From contig JAFGPU010000118.1 of the NCBI GenBank assembly GCA_016936035.1, forward strand, positions 1 to 6,201: 6,201 nucleotides of DNA, written 5' to 3'. The number at the start of each line of letters is the position of its first letter. The first letter of the stretch is position 1. The notes under the pieces were generated by a model that was not told the DNA's origin, did no database searches, and saw only the letters and a list, made by a program, of their open reading frames with translations. The stretch is from Acidimicrobiales bacterium. Its GTDB lineage: Bacteria > Actinomycetota > Acidimicrobiia > Acidimicrobiales > VFJN01. Below, one piece after another: positions 1 to 5,220 of this stretch. Both the position numbers and the translations under genes were made by a program.

Positions 1-482
1 CGCGCCACCTCGGTGTGCCGGCAGGCGAACGACATGACGGTCATGCCGCCCATCGAGTGGCCGGCGAGCACGGCCCCGGTCACGTCGAGGTGGTCGACGA
101 CGGCGGCCAGGTCGTCGCCGAGCCGCTCGACCGAGATGGGGTCGGACCCGGTCGACGACTCGCCGTGGCCCCGCTGGTCGTACAGCACCACCTGGTGCCC
201 AGCCGCCAAGAGCCGGCGGGCGACCGGCACGCCCACGGCCCGCGACCCGGTCCAGCAGTGCGGCAGCACGACCGGTGCCCGGTCGGCCGACGGGGTGCCG
301 GCGACGGTGACGGCCAGCCGGGCGCCGTCGTCGGTGCGCACCACCACCTCGCGGCCGGGCGGAAGCGTGAGGTCGGTGTCCGGCACCGACGGCGCGTCGG
401 CCTCCTGGCCGGGGAGCCTGCCGGGTACGGCCCCGGGGCGAGGCGGCCCGCGGTGCGCCGCGCCCGGCGCCGGCCCGGTCAC
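1..482 (-). CDS. Alpha/beta hydrolase, serine-type (N-terminal 160 residues, 3' end beyond the left edge)
   Basis: This is a probable hydrolase of small esters or related acyl compounds, seen only as its first 160 residues. The fold is visible in order: a likely disordered Gly/Pro-rich leader (about 1-40), a strand ending in LPHCWTGS where family members carry the oxyanion-hole HG, the VVLYDQRGHGES segment, and the nucleophile elbow GHSMGG with Ser143. Because the nucleophile is Ser and not Asp, it is not a classical epoxide hydrolase or haloalkane dehalogenase. The acid and His of the triad would lie outside the window. The GTG start at 482-480 overlaps the stop of the upstream dehydrogenase (GTGA) and has a GGAGG ribosome site 5 bases upstream, so the two are translationally coupled. 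The substrate cannot be read from the sequence. Family assignment is firm; specificity is unknown. Confidence 0.88.
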   Translation of the reverse strand, partial: MTGPAPGAAHRGPPRPGAVPGRLPGQEADAPSVPDTDLTLPPGREVVVRTDDGARLAVTVAGTPSADRAPVVLPHCWTGSRAVGVPVARRLLAAGHQVVLYDQRGHGESSTGSDPISVERLGDDLAAVVDHLDVTGAVLAGHSMGGMTVMSFACRHTEVA

Positions 483-1294
483 AGACCCCTCCGGGCGACG
501 GCCTGCTTGCCCCCGAGGGGCAGCAACCGGTCGGCCCACCACCCCAGCTTCGCCTCCCAGCCCACGGGCACGACGGCCTTGTCCTTGCGGATGGCGACCA
601 CGACGTCGCGGGCCACCAGCTCCGGCGGGTGCCCGCGGCGGAACGCCCGGCGGGCTCGGTCGGCGACGTCGGCCTGGCCGCCGAGGAACCGCGCGCCGTC
701 GATGATCGGCGTGTTGATGACGCCCGGGCAGATGGCCGTCACGCCGACCCCGGACCGCCCCCAGTCGGCCCGCAGGCACTGTGACAGGGCGAGGACGGCC
801 GCCTTGGTCGTGACGTAGGCGGGCTCGGTGGCACGCATGGTGTAGGCGAGGCCGGACGAGACGTTGACGACCTGCCCCGAGCCGCGCTCGAGCATCGGCG
901 GGCCGAACACCTGGCACCCGTGCACCACTCCGTCGAGGTTGATGCTGCGGATCCAGCGCCAGTCGTCGACGGACATGTCGGTGAGGCGCGCGCTCATGCC
1001 CACGCCGGCGTTGTTGACCAGCACGTCGAGCGGCCCGTGGTCGGCGTGGACGCGGGCGGCCAGGTCACCGAGCGCTGCGACGTCGGCGACGTCGCACGCC
1101 GCGGCCTCGCCGTCGAGGCCCACCTCGCCGCAGGCGACGGCGGTCTTCTCGGCCGCGTCGCCGTGGAGGTCGACGGCGATGACGCGCGATCCCTTGCGGG
1201 CGAGCTCGACGGCGATCTGCCGCCCGATGCCGCTGCCCGCGCCGGTGACCAGCGCCAGTGCGCCGTCGAGCTCGAAGTCCTTGCGTCGTGCCAT
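479..1294 (-). CDS. Short-chain dehydrogenase/reductase (classical SDR, NAD-type)
   Basis: A complete 271-residue oxidoreductase with every classical SDR motif: the TGAGSGIG nucleotide loop (17-24), NNAG (94-97), Asn119, and the catalytic Ser147, Tyr160 and Lys164. Asp42 at the end of the second strand favours NAD(H) over NADP(H). The C-terminal part (about 215-262), with an RRGHPPELVARDVV stretch and a KAVVPVGWEAKLGWWADRLLP stretch, resembles from memory the SDR half of mycobacterial EphD and related lipid-metabolism SDRs. The ATG start at 1294 has a GGAGAA ribosome site 4 bases upstream. The gene heads an operon with the overlapping alpha/beta hydrolase and is divergent from a TetR regulator, which probably represses it. 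The likely role is oxidation or reduction of a hydroxyl/keto group on a hydrophobic substrate; the substrate is not known. Confidence 0.93.
   Translation of the reverse strand: MARRKDFELDGALALVTGAGSGIGRQIAVELARKGSRVIAVDLHGDAAEKTAVACGEVGLDGEAAACDVADVAALGDLAARVHADHGPLDVLVNNAGVGMSARLTDMSVDDWRWIRSINLDGVVHGCQVFGPPMLERGSGQVVNVSSGLAYTMRATEPAYVTTKAAVLALSQCLRADWGRSGVGVTAICPGVINTPIIDGARFLGGQADVADRARRAFRRGHPPELVARDVVVAIRKDKAVVPVGWEAKLGWWADRLLPLGGKQAVARRGL
488..492 (-). promoter_or_regulatory. Ribosome binding site of the alpha/beta hydrolase
   Basis: GGAGG on the minus strand lies 5 bases before the GTG at 482-480 and inside the last codons of the dehydrogenase gene. It supports the overlapping GTG as the true hydrolase start, although the first 40 or so residues are low-complexity. 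Confidence 0.6.
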
Positions 1295-1298
1295 GCCG

Positions 1299-1304
1299 TT
1301 CTCC
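1299..1304 (-). promoter_or_regulatory. Ribosome binding site of the SDR gene
   Basis: GGAGAA on the minus strand lies 4 bases before the ATG at 1294-1292. It fixes the SDR start and shows that this mRNA has a leader, unlike the other promoters in the window. Confidence 0.6.
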
Positions 1305-1333
1305 GTGGTCGGCCGAACCCCAGGTGGTCCCCT

Positions 1334-1350
1334 GTTGAGCGTTGCTCAAC
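1334..1350. promoter_or_regulatory. Perfect palindrome, probable TetR-family operator between divergent genes
   Basis: GTTGAGC-GTT-GCTCAAC is a perfect 7-bp inverted repeat with a 3-bp spacer, a size and shape typical of a TetR dimer site. It lies between the SDR start (1294) and the TetR start (1394). It covers the start site expected from the SDR promoter boxes proposed at 1352-1381, so bound repressor would block that promoter. The natural candidate ligand is the divergent TetR protein, perhaps also regulating itself. Binding is inferred from position and symmetry only. Confidence 0.65.
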
Positions 1351-1351
1351 G

Positions 1352-1381
1352 ATCATCGGCGCGATGTTGACCAGACGTCAA
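1352..1381 (-). promoter_or_regulatory. Candidate promoter of the SDR-hydrolase operon
   Basis: On the minus strand, TTGACG (1381-1376) is followed after 18 bases by GATGAT (1357-1352). The -35 box is strong and the -10 box is moderate. Transcription would begin near 1345, inside the palindrome at 1334-1350, leaving a leader of about 50 bases before the ATG with its GGAGAA site. Confidence 0.4.
1367..1381. promoter_or_regulatory. Second, weaker inverted repeat in the divergent region
   Basis: TTGAC-CAGAC-GTCAA is a 5-bp inverted repeat with a 5-bp spacer. It covers the proposed -35 box of the SDR promoter and abuts the -10 box of the TetR gene, so a protein bound here could touch both promoters. 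The arms are short and differ from those of the palindrome at 1334-1350, sharing only a TTGA core. It may be a second operator or chance. Confidence 0.3.
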
Positions 1382-1387
1382 TAGGAT
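1382..1387 (+). promoter_or_regulatory. -10 box of the first TetR gene, leaderless transcript predicted
   Basis: TAGGAT fits the actinobacterial TANNNT -10 pattern and ends 6 bases before the GTG at 1394. Transcription would therefore begin at the start codon itself. No Shine-Dalgarno sequence precedes the GTG, which agrees. No good -35 is seen at the usual distance. Confidence 0.5.
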
Positions 1388-1393
1388 CGCGCC

Positions 1394-1999
1394 GTGGCCA
1401 CTCCCCGCACGCGCCTCGACCCCGAGGCACGACGCGCCCAGCTCGTCGGGCTCGGCCTCGAGATGCTGAGCACGCGCCCGCTCGACAAGGTGGCGATCGA
1501 CGAGATCGCCGCGGTCGCCGGCATCAGCCGCGGCCTGCTGTTCCACTACTTCCCCACCAAGCGCGACTTCCACGTGGCCGTCGCCCGGGCGGCATCACAG
1601 GATCTGCTCGAACGCACGGACGTCGGCCACGGCCTGCCCCTGCTCGACCGGCTGCGGGCCAGCGTCGAGGCGTTCGTCGACCACGTGGCCACCAACCGCG
1701 ACGCGTACGTGGCGTTCATCCGCGGGTCCTCCGGTGGCGACCCCGAGCTGCTCGACGTGTACGAGTCGACACGCACGGCGTTCACCGACCGGGTGCTCGA
1801 CAGCCTCGGCCTCGTGGACGTGCCGCCTCCCCTGCTGCGTGCGGCGGTGCGGGGGTGGGTGGCCCTGACCGAGGAGGTGACCGTGGACTGGTTGTCGCGG
1901 GGCGGCCTCGACCGGGGCGAGGTCGTCGACCTGATCGACGACGCGCTCGTGGCGCTGATCGCGGTCGCGGGCGCGGAGGATCTCGCCACCGGGGGTTGA
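1394..1999 (+). CDS. TetR/AcrR-family transcriptional regulator (first of three)
   Basis: A 201-residue protein of normal TetR length. The N-terminal DNA-binding domain is clear: a first helix at about 12-27, then the helix-turn-helix at about 34-53 (IDEIAAVAGISRGLLFHYF) followed by PTKRDF. The remainder is the helical ligand-binding and dimerisation half, which is too variable to name a ligand. The start is GTG with no ribosome site but a -10-like TAGGAT positioned for a leaderless mRNA. It is divergent from the SDR-hydrolase operon with a perfect palindrome between them, so it probably represses that pair. Its TGA stop is part of the TTGACA promoter box of the next operon, and an operator overlaps its last codons. 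Family certain, target inferred. Confidence 0.92.
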   Translation: MATPRTRLDPEARRAQLVGLGLEMLSTRPLDKVAIDEIAAVAGISRGLLFHYFPTKRDFHVAVARAASQDLLERTDVGHGLPLLDRLRASVEAFVDHVATNRDAYVAFIRGSSGGDPELLDVYESTRTAFTDRVLDSLGLVDVPPPLLRAAVRGWVALTEEVTVDWLSRGGLDRGEVVDLIDDALVALIAVAGAEDLATGG

Positions 2000-2009
2000 C
2001 ACTGTCTAC
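1995..2009. promoter_or_regulatory. Upstream operator of the membrane protein-TetR-oxygenase operon
   Basis: GTTGACACTGTCTAC matches the downstream site's GTAGACA-n-TGTCTAC pattern at all but one of the 14 arm bases. It covers the -35 box TTGACA (1996-2001) and the stop codon of the preceding TetR gene. Its centre, at 2002, is 21 bp (two helical turns) from the centre of the second site, so two dimers would sit on the same face of the DNA. Confidence 0.68.
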
Positions 2010-2024
2010 ACGCGCGTAGACAGT
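1996..2024 (+). promoter_or_regulatory. Promoter of the three-gene operon, leaderless
   Basis: TTGACA (1996-2001) and GACAGT (2019-2024) are separated by exactly 17 bases. The expected start, 7 bases after the -10 box, is 2031, the A of the ATG. The absence of any ribosome site before that ATG agrees with a leaderless mRNA. The -35 box is perfect; the -10 box is weak (3 of 6 to consensus), as is common for tightly regulated promoters. Both boxes are inside the tandem operators. Confidence 0.6.
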
Positions 2025-2030
2025 GTCTAC
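2016..2030. promoter_or_regulatory. Downstream operator, perfect palindrome next to the ATG
   Basis: GTAGACA-G-TGTCTAC is a perfect 7-1-7 palindrome ending at the base before the ATG at 2031. It covers the proposed -10 box (2019-2024). Together with the upstream site it also forms one larger 12-bp-arm inverted repeat (1998-2009 with 2016-2027, 6-base spacer). The region is far less GC-rich than its surroundings. The likely binder is the TetR protein encoded second in this operon (autoregulation), with the upstream TetR as the alternative. Confidence 0.75.
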
Positions 2031-2438
2031 ATGGAGCTCTCCGATGCGTCACGTGTGCTCGCCGGCATCCTCCTCATCAGCCTCGTCACGGTCGAGACCG
2101 GCGGCGTCCTCATGTACAAGGTCGTCACCGGGCGGCAGGAGGCCACGCCGCTGCAGCAGTCGTTCTTCCGAGCCGGCCACGCGCACGCCGGCGTCTTCCT
2201 CGTCCTGGCGCTCGTCGCCCAGGTGCTGGTCGACGCCACCACGCTGACCGGGTTGGCCGAGTGGGTGGCGCGGTCGTTCGTCCCGATCGCCGCCCTGCTG
2301 CTTCCCGGCGGCTTCTTCCTGTCGGTGACGGCGCGGGGCGCCAGCCGGCCCAACCGGCTGGTGGTGCTCATCCCCGCCGGCGCCGTGGTGCTCGCCATCG
2401 GCCTGCTCACGCTCGGCGTCGGGCTGCTGACCGCGTGA
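2031..2438 (+). CDS. Small four-helix membrane protein of unknown function
   Basis: A 135-residue integral membrane protein I cannot assign to a characterised family. From memory it resembles uncharacterised actinobacterial membrane proteins. Four hydrophobic segments are visible at about 9-29, 52-68, 83-100 and 110-133, joined by short loops, with no cleavable signal peptide. The first segment carries a buried Glu22. The second begins with FRAGHAHAG (His50, His52) and ends at Asp68; the third carries LLLPGGFFLS. The membrane-facing His-x-His with Glu and Asp could hold a metal or haem, but that is speculation. The start is set by the preceding promoter and operator. The stop overlaps the next gene's GTG (GTGA), so it is the first gene of a coupled operon with a TetR regulator and a carotenoid oxygenase. 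Confidence 0.85.
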   Translation: MELSDASRVLAGILLISLVTVETGGVLMYKVVTGRQEATPLQQSFFRAGHAHAGVFLVLALVAQVLVDATTLTGLAEWVARSFVPIAALLLPGGFFLSVTARGASRPNRLVVLIPAGAVVLAIGLLTLGVGLLTA

Positions 2439-3145
2439 CCGAGGCCCGGTCGCCGGAGGCGACGAGCCCCGCAAGCCCCCGCGACCGGCTGCTCCAGGCT
2501 GCGCGCGAGGTCGTGGCAGCCGACGGGCTCGAGGGCCTGACCCTGCGGGCCATCGCCCGCCACGCAGGCGTGTCGCACGGCGCACCGCTGCGCCACTTCC
2601 CGTCGCTCGCCGCCCTGCTGGCCGCCGTGGCGGCCGACGGCTTCACCCGGCTGATGGCATCGATCGACACCCGCCTCGCCGAGGCCGACGAGGCGGCCGC
2701 CCACGCAGGTGCCACGCTCGGCGGTCGCGAGCGGCTCGCCGTCGCCGGGCGCGCCTATGTCGAGTTCGCCCTCGCCGACCCGGGCGTGTTCTCCGTGACG
2801 TTTCGCCCCGAACGCGTCGACGTCACCGACGACGACTACCTGCGCCAGGGCATGGCCTCGTTCGCCCAGCTGGTCGGCCTGGTCGAGGCGGCGCAGGCCG
2901 ACGGCTGGCACGCCGGCCGACCCGCCGCCGACCTGGCCGCCGTGCTGTGGGCCAACGTGCACGGCCTGGCCGTCCTCGCGCTGCACGGCGCCCTCCCGGC
3001 GGTCGTGGGCGCCGACGCGATGGGCCGGCTGCCCGCGCTGTCGGCCCTCCTCACGCTGGGCGTCGACCCCGCCGGCACGGGTGCACCCGGCGGCACCAGC
3101 GACGACCCGTCCACCCCGTCCACCAACGAAAGGCGACGACGATGA
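2435..3145 (+). CDS. TetR-family regulator with WHG-type C-terminal domain (second of three)
   Basis: A 236-residue regulator read from the GTG that overlaps the stop of the membrane protein. Residues 1-15 are a Ser/Pro/Ala-rich leader. The DNA-binding domain follows (about 16-62), with its helix-turn-helix at 36-55 (LRAIARHAGVSHGAPLRHF). The ligand half, with RLAVAGRAYVEFALADPGVF at about 100-119, fits the TetR C-terminal type named WHG. The last 20 or so residues are a low-complexity Gly/Ser/Thr/Pro tail ending in four Arg. They appear to be retained for coupling, since the ribosome site and ATGA overlap for the next gene lie within them. No ribosome site precedes its own GTG, so translation probably depends on the upstream gene. 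As an operon member it probably represses the promoter with the two operators at 1995-2030; its ligand may be the oxygenase substrate or product. Confidence 0.92.
   Translation: MTEARSPEATSPASPRDRLLQAAREVVAADGLEGLTLRAIARHAGVSHGAPLRHFPSLAALLAAVAADGFTRLMASIDTRLAEADEAAAHAGATLGGRERLAVAGRAYVEFALADPGVFSVTFRPERVDVTDDDYLRQGMASFAQLVGLVEAAQADGWHAGRPAADLAAVLWANVHGLAVLALHGALPAVVGADAMGRLPALSALLTLGVDPAGTGAPGGTSDDPSTPSTNERRRR
3129..3133 (+). promoter_or_regulatory. Ribosome binding site of the carotenoid oxygenase
   Basis: AAAGG lies 8 bases before the ATG at 3142. It sits within the last codons of the TetR gene and selects the ATG that overlaps the TetR stop as ATGA. Confidence 0.6.
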
Positions 3146-4422
3146 CCACCGAGGTCTCGTTCCTCGACGGCAACTTCGGCCCGGTGACCGAGGAGGTCAC
3201 CACGTTCGACCTGCCGGTCACCGGCACCATCCCGCCCGAGCTGGCCGGCCGCCTCGTGCGCATCGGCCCCAACCCCAAGGCGCCGCCCGACCCGGCCACC
3301 TACCACTGGTTCCTCGGCGACGGCATGGTGCACGGCCTCCGGCTGCGCGACGGCCGCGCCGAGTGGTACCGCAACCGGTGGGTGCAGGGCGACGCGGGCG
3401 AGGTCGTCAACACCCACGTGGTCGGCATCGACGGCCGCACGTTCGCCCTGGTCGAGGCCGGCAGCCAACCGGTCGAGCTGTCCGACGAGCTCGACCCCCT
3501 GGGTACGTGCGCGTTCGACGGCACCCTGGAGGGCGCCTACTCGGCGCACCCCCACCGCGACCCCACCACCGGTGAGATGCACGCCGTCACCTACAACTGG
3601 GCGTGGGACCACATCCGCCACGTCGTGGTCGGTCCCGACGCCCGGGTGCGGCGCGAGCTGCAGATCCCGGTGGCGGGTGGCCCGATGATCCACGACTGCG
3701 CCATCACCGAGCACCACGTCGTCCTGCTCGACCTGCCCGTCACGTTCAGCCTGGAGACGGCGGCCGCGGGGGTGGCCTTCCCCTACCGGTGGAACCCCGA
3801 CCACCCCCCGAGGGTGGGTCTGCTGCCGCTCGACGGCGCGCCCGGCGACGTCCGCTGGTTCGAGGCGCCGACCTGCTACGTGTTCCACACGTTGAACGCC
3901 TTCGAGCGGGACGGCACCGTCGTCGTCGACCTCGTGCGCCACCCGCGCATGTTCGCCACCGCCGTCAACGGGCCCAACGAGGGCGACCCCGTTCTCGAGC
4001 GGTGGTCGCTGGATCTGGCGGCAGGCACTCTGGTCACCGAGACGCTCGACGACCGGCCCCAGGAGTTCCCCCGACTCGACGAGCGCCGCACCGGGCGTCC
4101 GCACCGCTTCGCCTACGCGGCGGCGGTCGGCGCGGGGCTCCGGCACGGGCCGGCGCTCAAGCACGACCTCGTGGCCGGCACCTCGGAGGTGCACGACCAC
4201 GGACCGGGGCGGGCGACCCTGGAGCCGCTGTTCGTGCCGCGGGCCGACGGGCCGGGCGAGGACGACGGATGGGTGATGTCGTACGTGTACGACGCCACCA
4301 CCGACCGCAGCGACGTGGTCATCCTCGACGCCGGGGACTTCACCGGCGAGCCGGTCGCCACCGTGCACCTGCCGGTGCGGGTGCCGTTCGGGTTCCACGG
4401 AAGCTGGATTGCCGACCGCTGA
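3142..4422 (+). CDS. Carotenoid cleavage oxygenase family (non-haem iron dioxygenase)
   Basis: A 426-residue enzyme of the family that splits carbon-carbon double bonds in carotenoids, apocarotenoids or stilbenes with O2, giving two carbonyl products. The four iron-binding histidines of the seven-bladed propeller are all present: His136 (AHPHRD), His184 (MIHDCAIT), His249 (CYVFHTLNAF) and His419 (GFHGSW, 8 residues from the end). The second-shell Glu308 in QEFPR is also present, as are family segments such as WFLGDGMVHG and RIGPNPK. No signal peptide is seen, so it is probably cytosolic or membrane-associated. At 426 residues it is a little shorter than most bacterial members. It is the last gene of the operon, coupled by ATGA to the TetR gene. 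The sequence does not distinguish carotenoid from stilbene-type substrates. It looks complete and active. Confidence 0.95.
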   Translation: MTTEVSFLDGNFGPVTEEVTTFDLPVTGTIPPELAGRLVRIGPNPKAPPDPATYHWFLGDGMVHGLRLRDGRAEWYRNRWVQGDAGEVVNTHVVGIDGRTFALVEAGSQPVELSDELDPLGTCAFDGTLEGAYSAHPHRDPTTGEMHAVTYNWAWDHIRHVVVGPDARVRRELQIPVAGGPMIHDCAITEHHVVLLDLPVTFSLETAAAGVAFPYRWNPDHPPRVGLLPLDGAPGDVRWFEAPTCYVFHTLNAFERDGTVVVDLVRHPRMFATAVNGPNEGDPVLERWSLDLAAGTLVTETLDDRPQEFPRLDERRTGRPHRFAYAAAVGAGLRHGPALKHDLVAGTSEVHDHGPGRATLEPLFVPRADGPGEDDGWVMSYVYDATTDRSDVVILDAGDFTGEPVATVHLPVRVPFGFHGSWIADR

Positions 4423-4462
4423 GCGCGGGCACCGTGTCGCCGGGCCGGGTCGGTCGCCCGGG

Positions 4463-5197
4463 TCAGTCGCCCGGGGGCGCCAGGTGGTCGGGCACCGCGA
4501 CGATGCGGGGGCGCTCGGGCGGCGCCGCCTCTGCGCCGGGGGCGCGCTGCTCGAGCCGGTCGAGGCCAGCGCCCGCCAGCCCGGTCCACAGCAGCTGGCT
4601 GAGGTAGCCGACCAGGTCCGCCTTCGACATCGACCGGCGCTCGAGCCACCAGCCCGCGCCGCCGAACACCATGCCGACGATGGCGAAGGCCCACGGCTCC
4701 GCGGCGCCGGAGTCGGCGCCGGCCTGGCGCAGCGCGCTGCCGAGGGTGACGGCGATCTCGCTGCCGATGTCGGACATCAGCCGCGGCCCGGCGTTGTCGG
4801 CCTCGTACCGCGCGCTCTGCACGAGGAAGCGGTACAGCTCGGGCTCGCTCTCGATGAAGGTGCAGAACGCCTCGATCGTGGACGACACGACCTCGGCCGG
4901 CTCGCCCGCGCTCGACAGCGCGTCGGACACCGCCCGGTTGAGCTGGCCCGCCACCCGGCCGGCCAGGCCGTGGACGAGGCCGGCCTTGTCGCCGAAGTGC
5001 GAGTACAGGATGGGCTTGGTGATGCCGGCCTCGGCGGCGATCTCGTCCATCGAGGCGTGCGGCCCGACGCGACGGATCGCCCGCTCGGCGGCATCGAGCA
5101 GCTCGGCGCGCCGCTCGTCGCGGTCGCGCCGGGGACCGCGCGGCCGACCCGGCCGGCCCGACCGGGCGGGCCGCGACGGAGGCTTCCGGCTGGTCAT
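4463..5197 (-). CDS. TetR/AcrR-family transcriptional regulator (third of three)
   Basis: A 244-residue regulator. Residues 1-30 are a basic Arg/Pro/Gly arm (GRPGRPRGPRR at 14-24) resembling an AT-hook, which could extend the DNA contact into the minor groove. The DNA-binding domain follows, with its helix-turn-helix at 49-68 (MDEIAAEAGITKPILYSHF) and GDKAGL after it. The C-terminal helical half holds FAIVGMVFGGAGWWLERR, and the last 25 or so residues are Ala/Pro/Glu-rich. The ATG follows the helicase stop by 11 bases. The only ribosome-site-like bases (GGAG) touch the ATG, too close to work well, so a short-leader transcript from the box at 5206-5211 or read-through from the helicase is likely. 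It converges on the oxygenase gene across a 40-bp gap. Its target is unknown; the palindrome before its own start suggests autoregulation. Confidence 0.92.
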   Translation of the reverse strand: MTSRKPPSRPARSGRPGRPRGPRRDRDERRAELLDAAERAIRRVGPHASMDEIAAEAGITKPILYSHFGDKAGLVHGLAGRVAGQLNRAVSDALSSAGEPAEVVSSTIEAFCTFIESEPELYRFLVQSARYEADNAGPRLMSDIGSEIAVTLGSALRQAGADSGAAEPWAFAIVGMVFGGAGWWLERRSMSKADLVGYLSQLLWTGLAGAGLDRLEQRAPGAEAAPPERPRIVAVPDHLAPPGD

Positions 5198-5200
5198 CTC

Positions 5201-5220
5201 CGCGAAGGTTACCTCTCGCG
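5201..5220. promoter_or_regulatory. Inverted repeat and -10-like box before the third TetR gene
   Basis: A 9-bp palindrome AGGT-T-ACCT (5206-5214) is flanked by CGCGA (5201-5205) and TCGCG (5216-5220), making an inverted repeat that is offset by one base. On the minus strand it contains TAACCT (5211-5206), a TANNNT-type -10 box placed so that transcription would begin within about three bases of the ATG at 5197. No -35 box is recognised. It overlaps the helicase TAA stop. It could be an autoregulatory operator for this TetR, on symmetry and position alone. Confidence 0.4.

Noticed and set aside
15..818. Long plus-strand open frames opposite the hydrolase and SDR genes
   Set aside because: They are shadows produced by the high GC content. 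The minus-strand frames carry full hydrolase and SDR motifs; the plus-strand products are Arg/Pro/Ala/Gly-rich and show no domain.
1998..2027. The 12-bp-arm inverted repeat as a rho-independent terminator of the first TetR gene
   Set aside because: The hairpin would be stable, but no T tract follows and the next start codon comes at once. The division into two matching 15-bp palindromes on a 21-bp pitch fits operators better. It could still slow read-through.
2261..2434. N-terminal extension of the second TetR (294 residues)
   Set aside because: The extension overlaps the membrane protein gene out of frame and is Arg/Pro-rich. The GTG at 2435 gives a normal TetR length and the same 4-base overlap style as its neighbours.
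4279..4292. TCGTAC-GT-GTACGA palindrome
   Set aside because: It lies deep inside the oxygenase coding sequence and encodes an ordinary SYVYD stretch of that family; no promoter or gene boundary is near.
2836..4398. 520-residue minus-strand open frame opposite the oxygenase
   Set aside because: It has no recognisable domain and a composition typical of antisense reading of GC-rich genes. The opposite strand holds a complete carotenoid oxygenase with all its ligands.
4440..4475. GC hairpin (CCGGGC / GCCCGG) and a 10-bp direct repeat GTCGCCCGGG in and beside the convergent gap
   Set aside because: The hairpin is a possible shared terminator between convergent genes, but it has no T tract on either strand, and such runs are expected by chance at this GC content.
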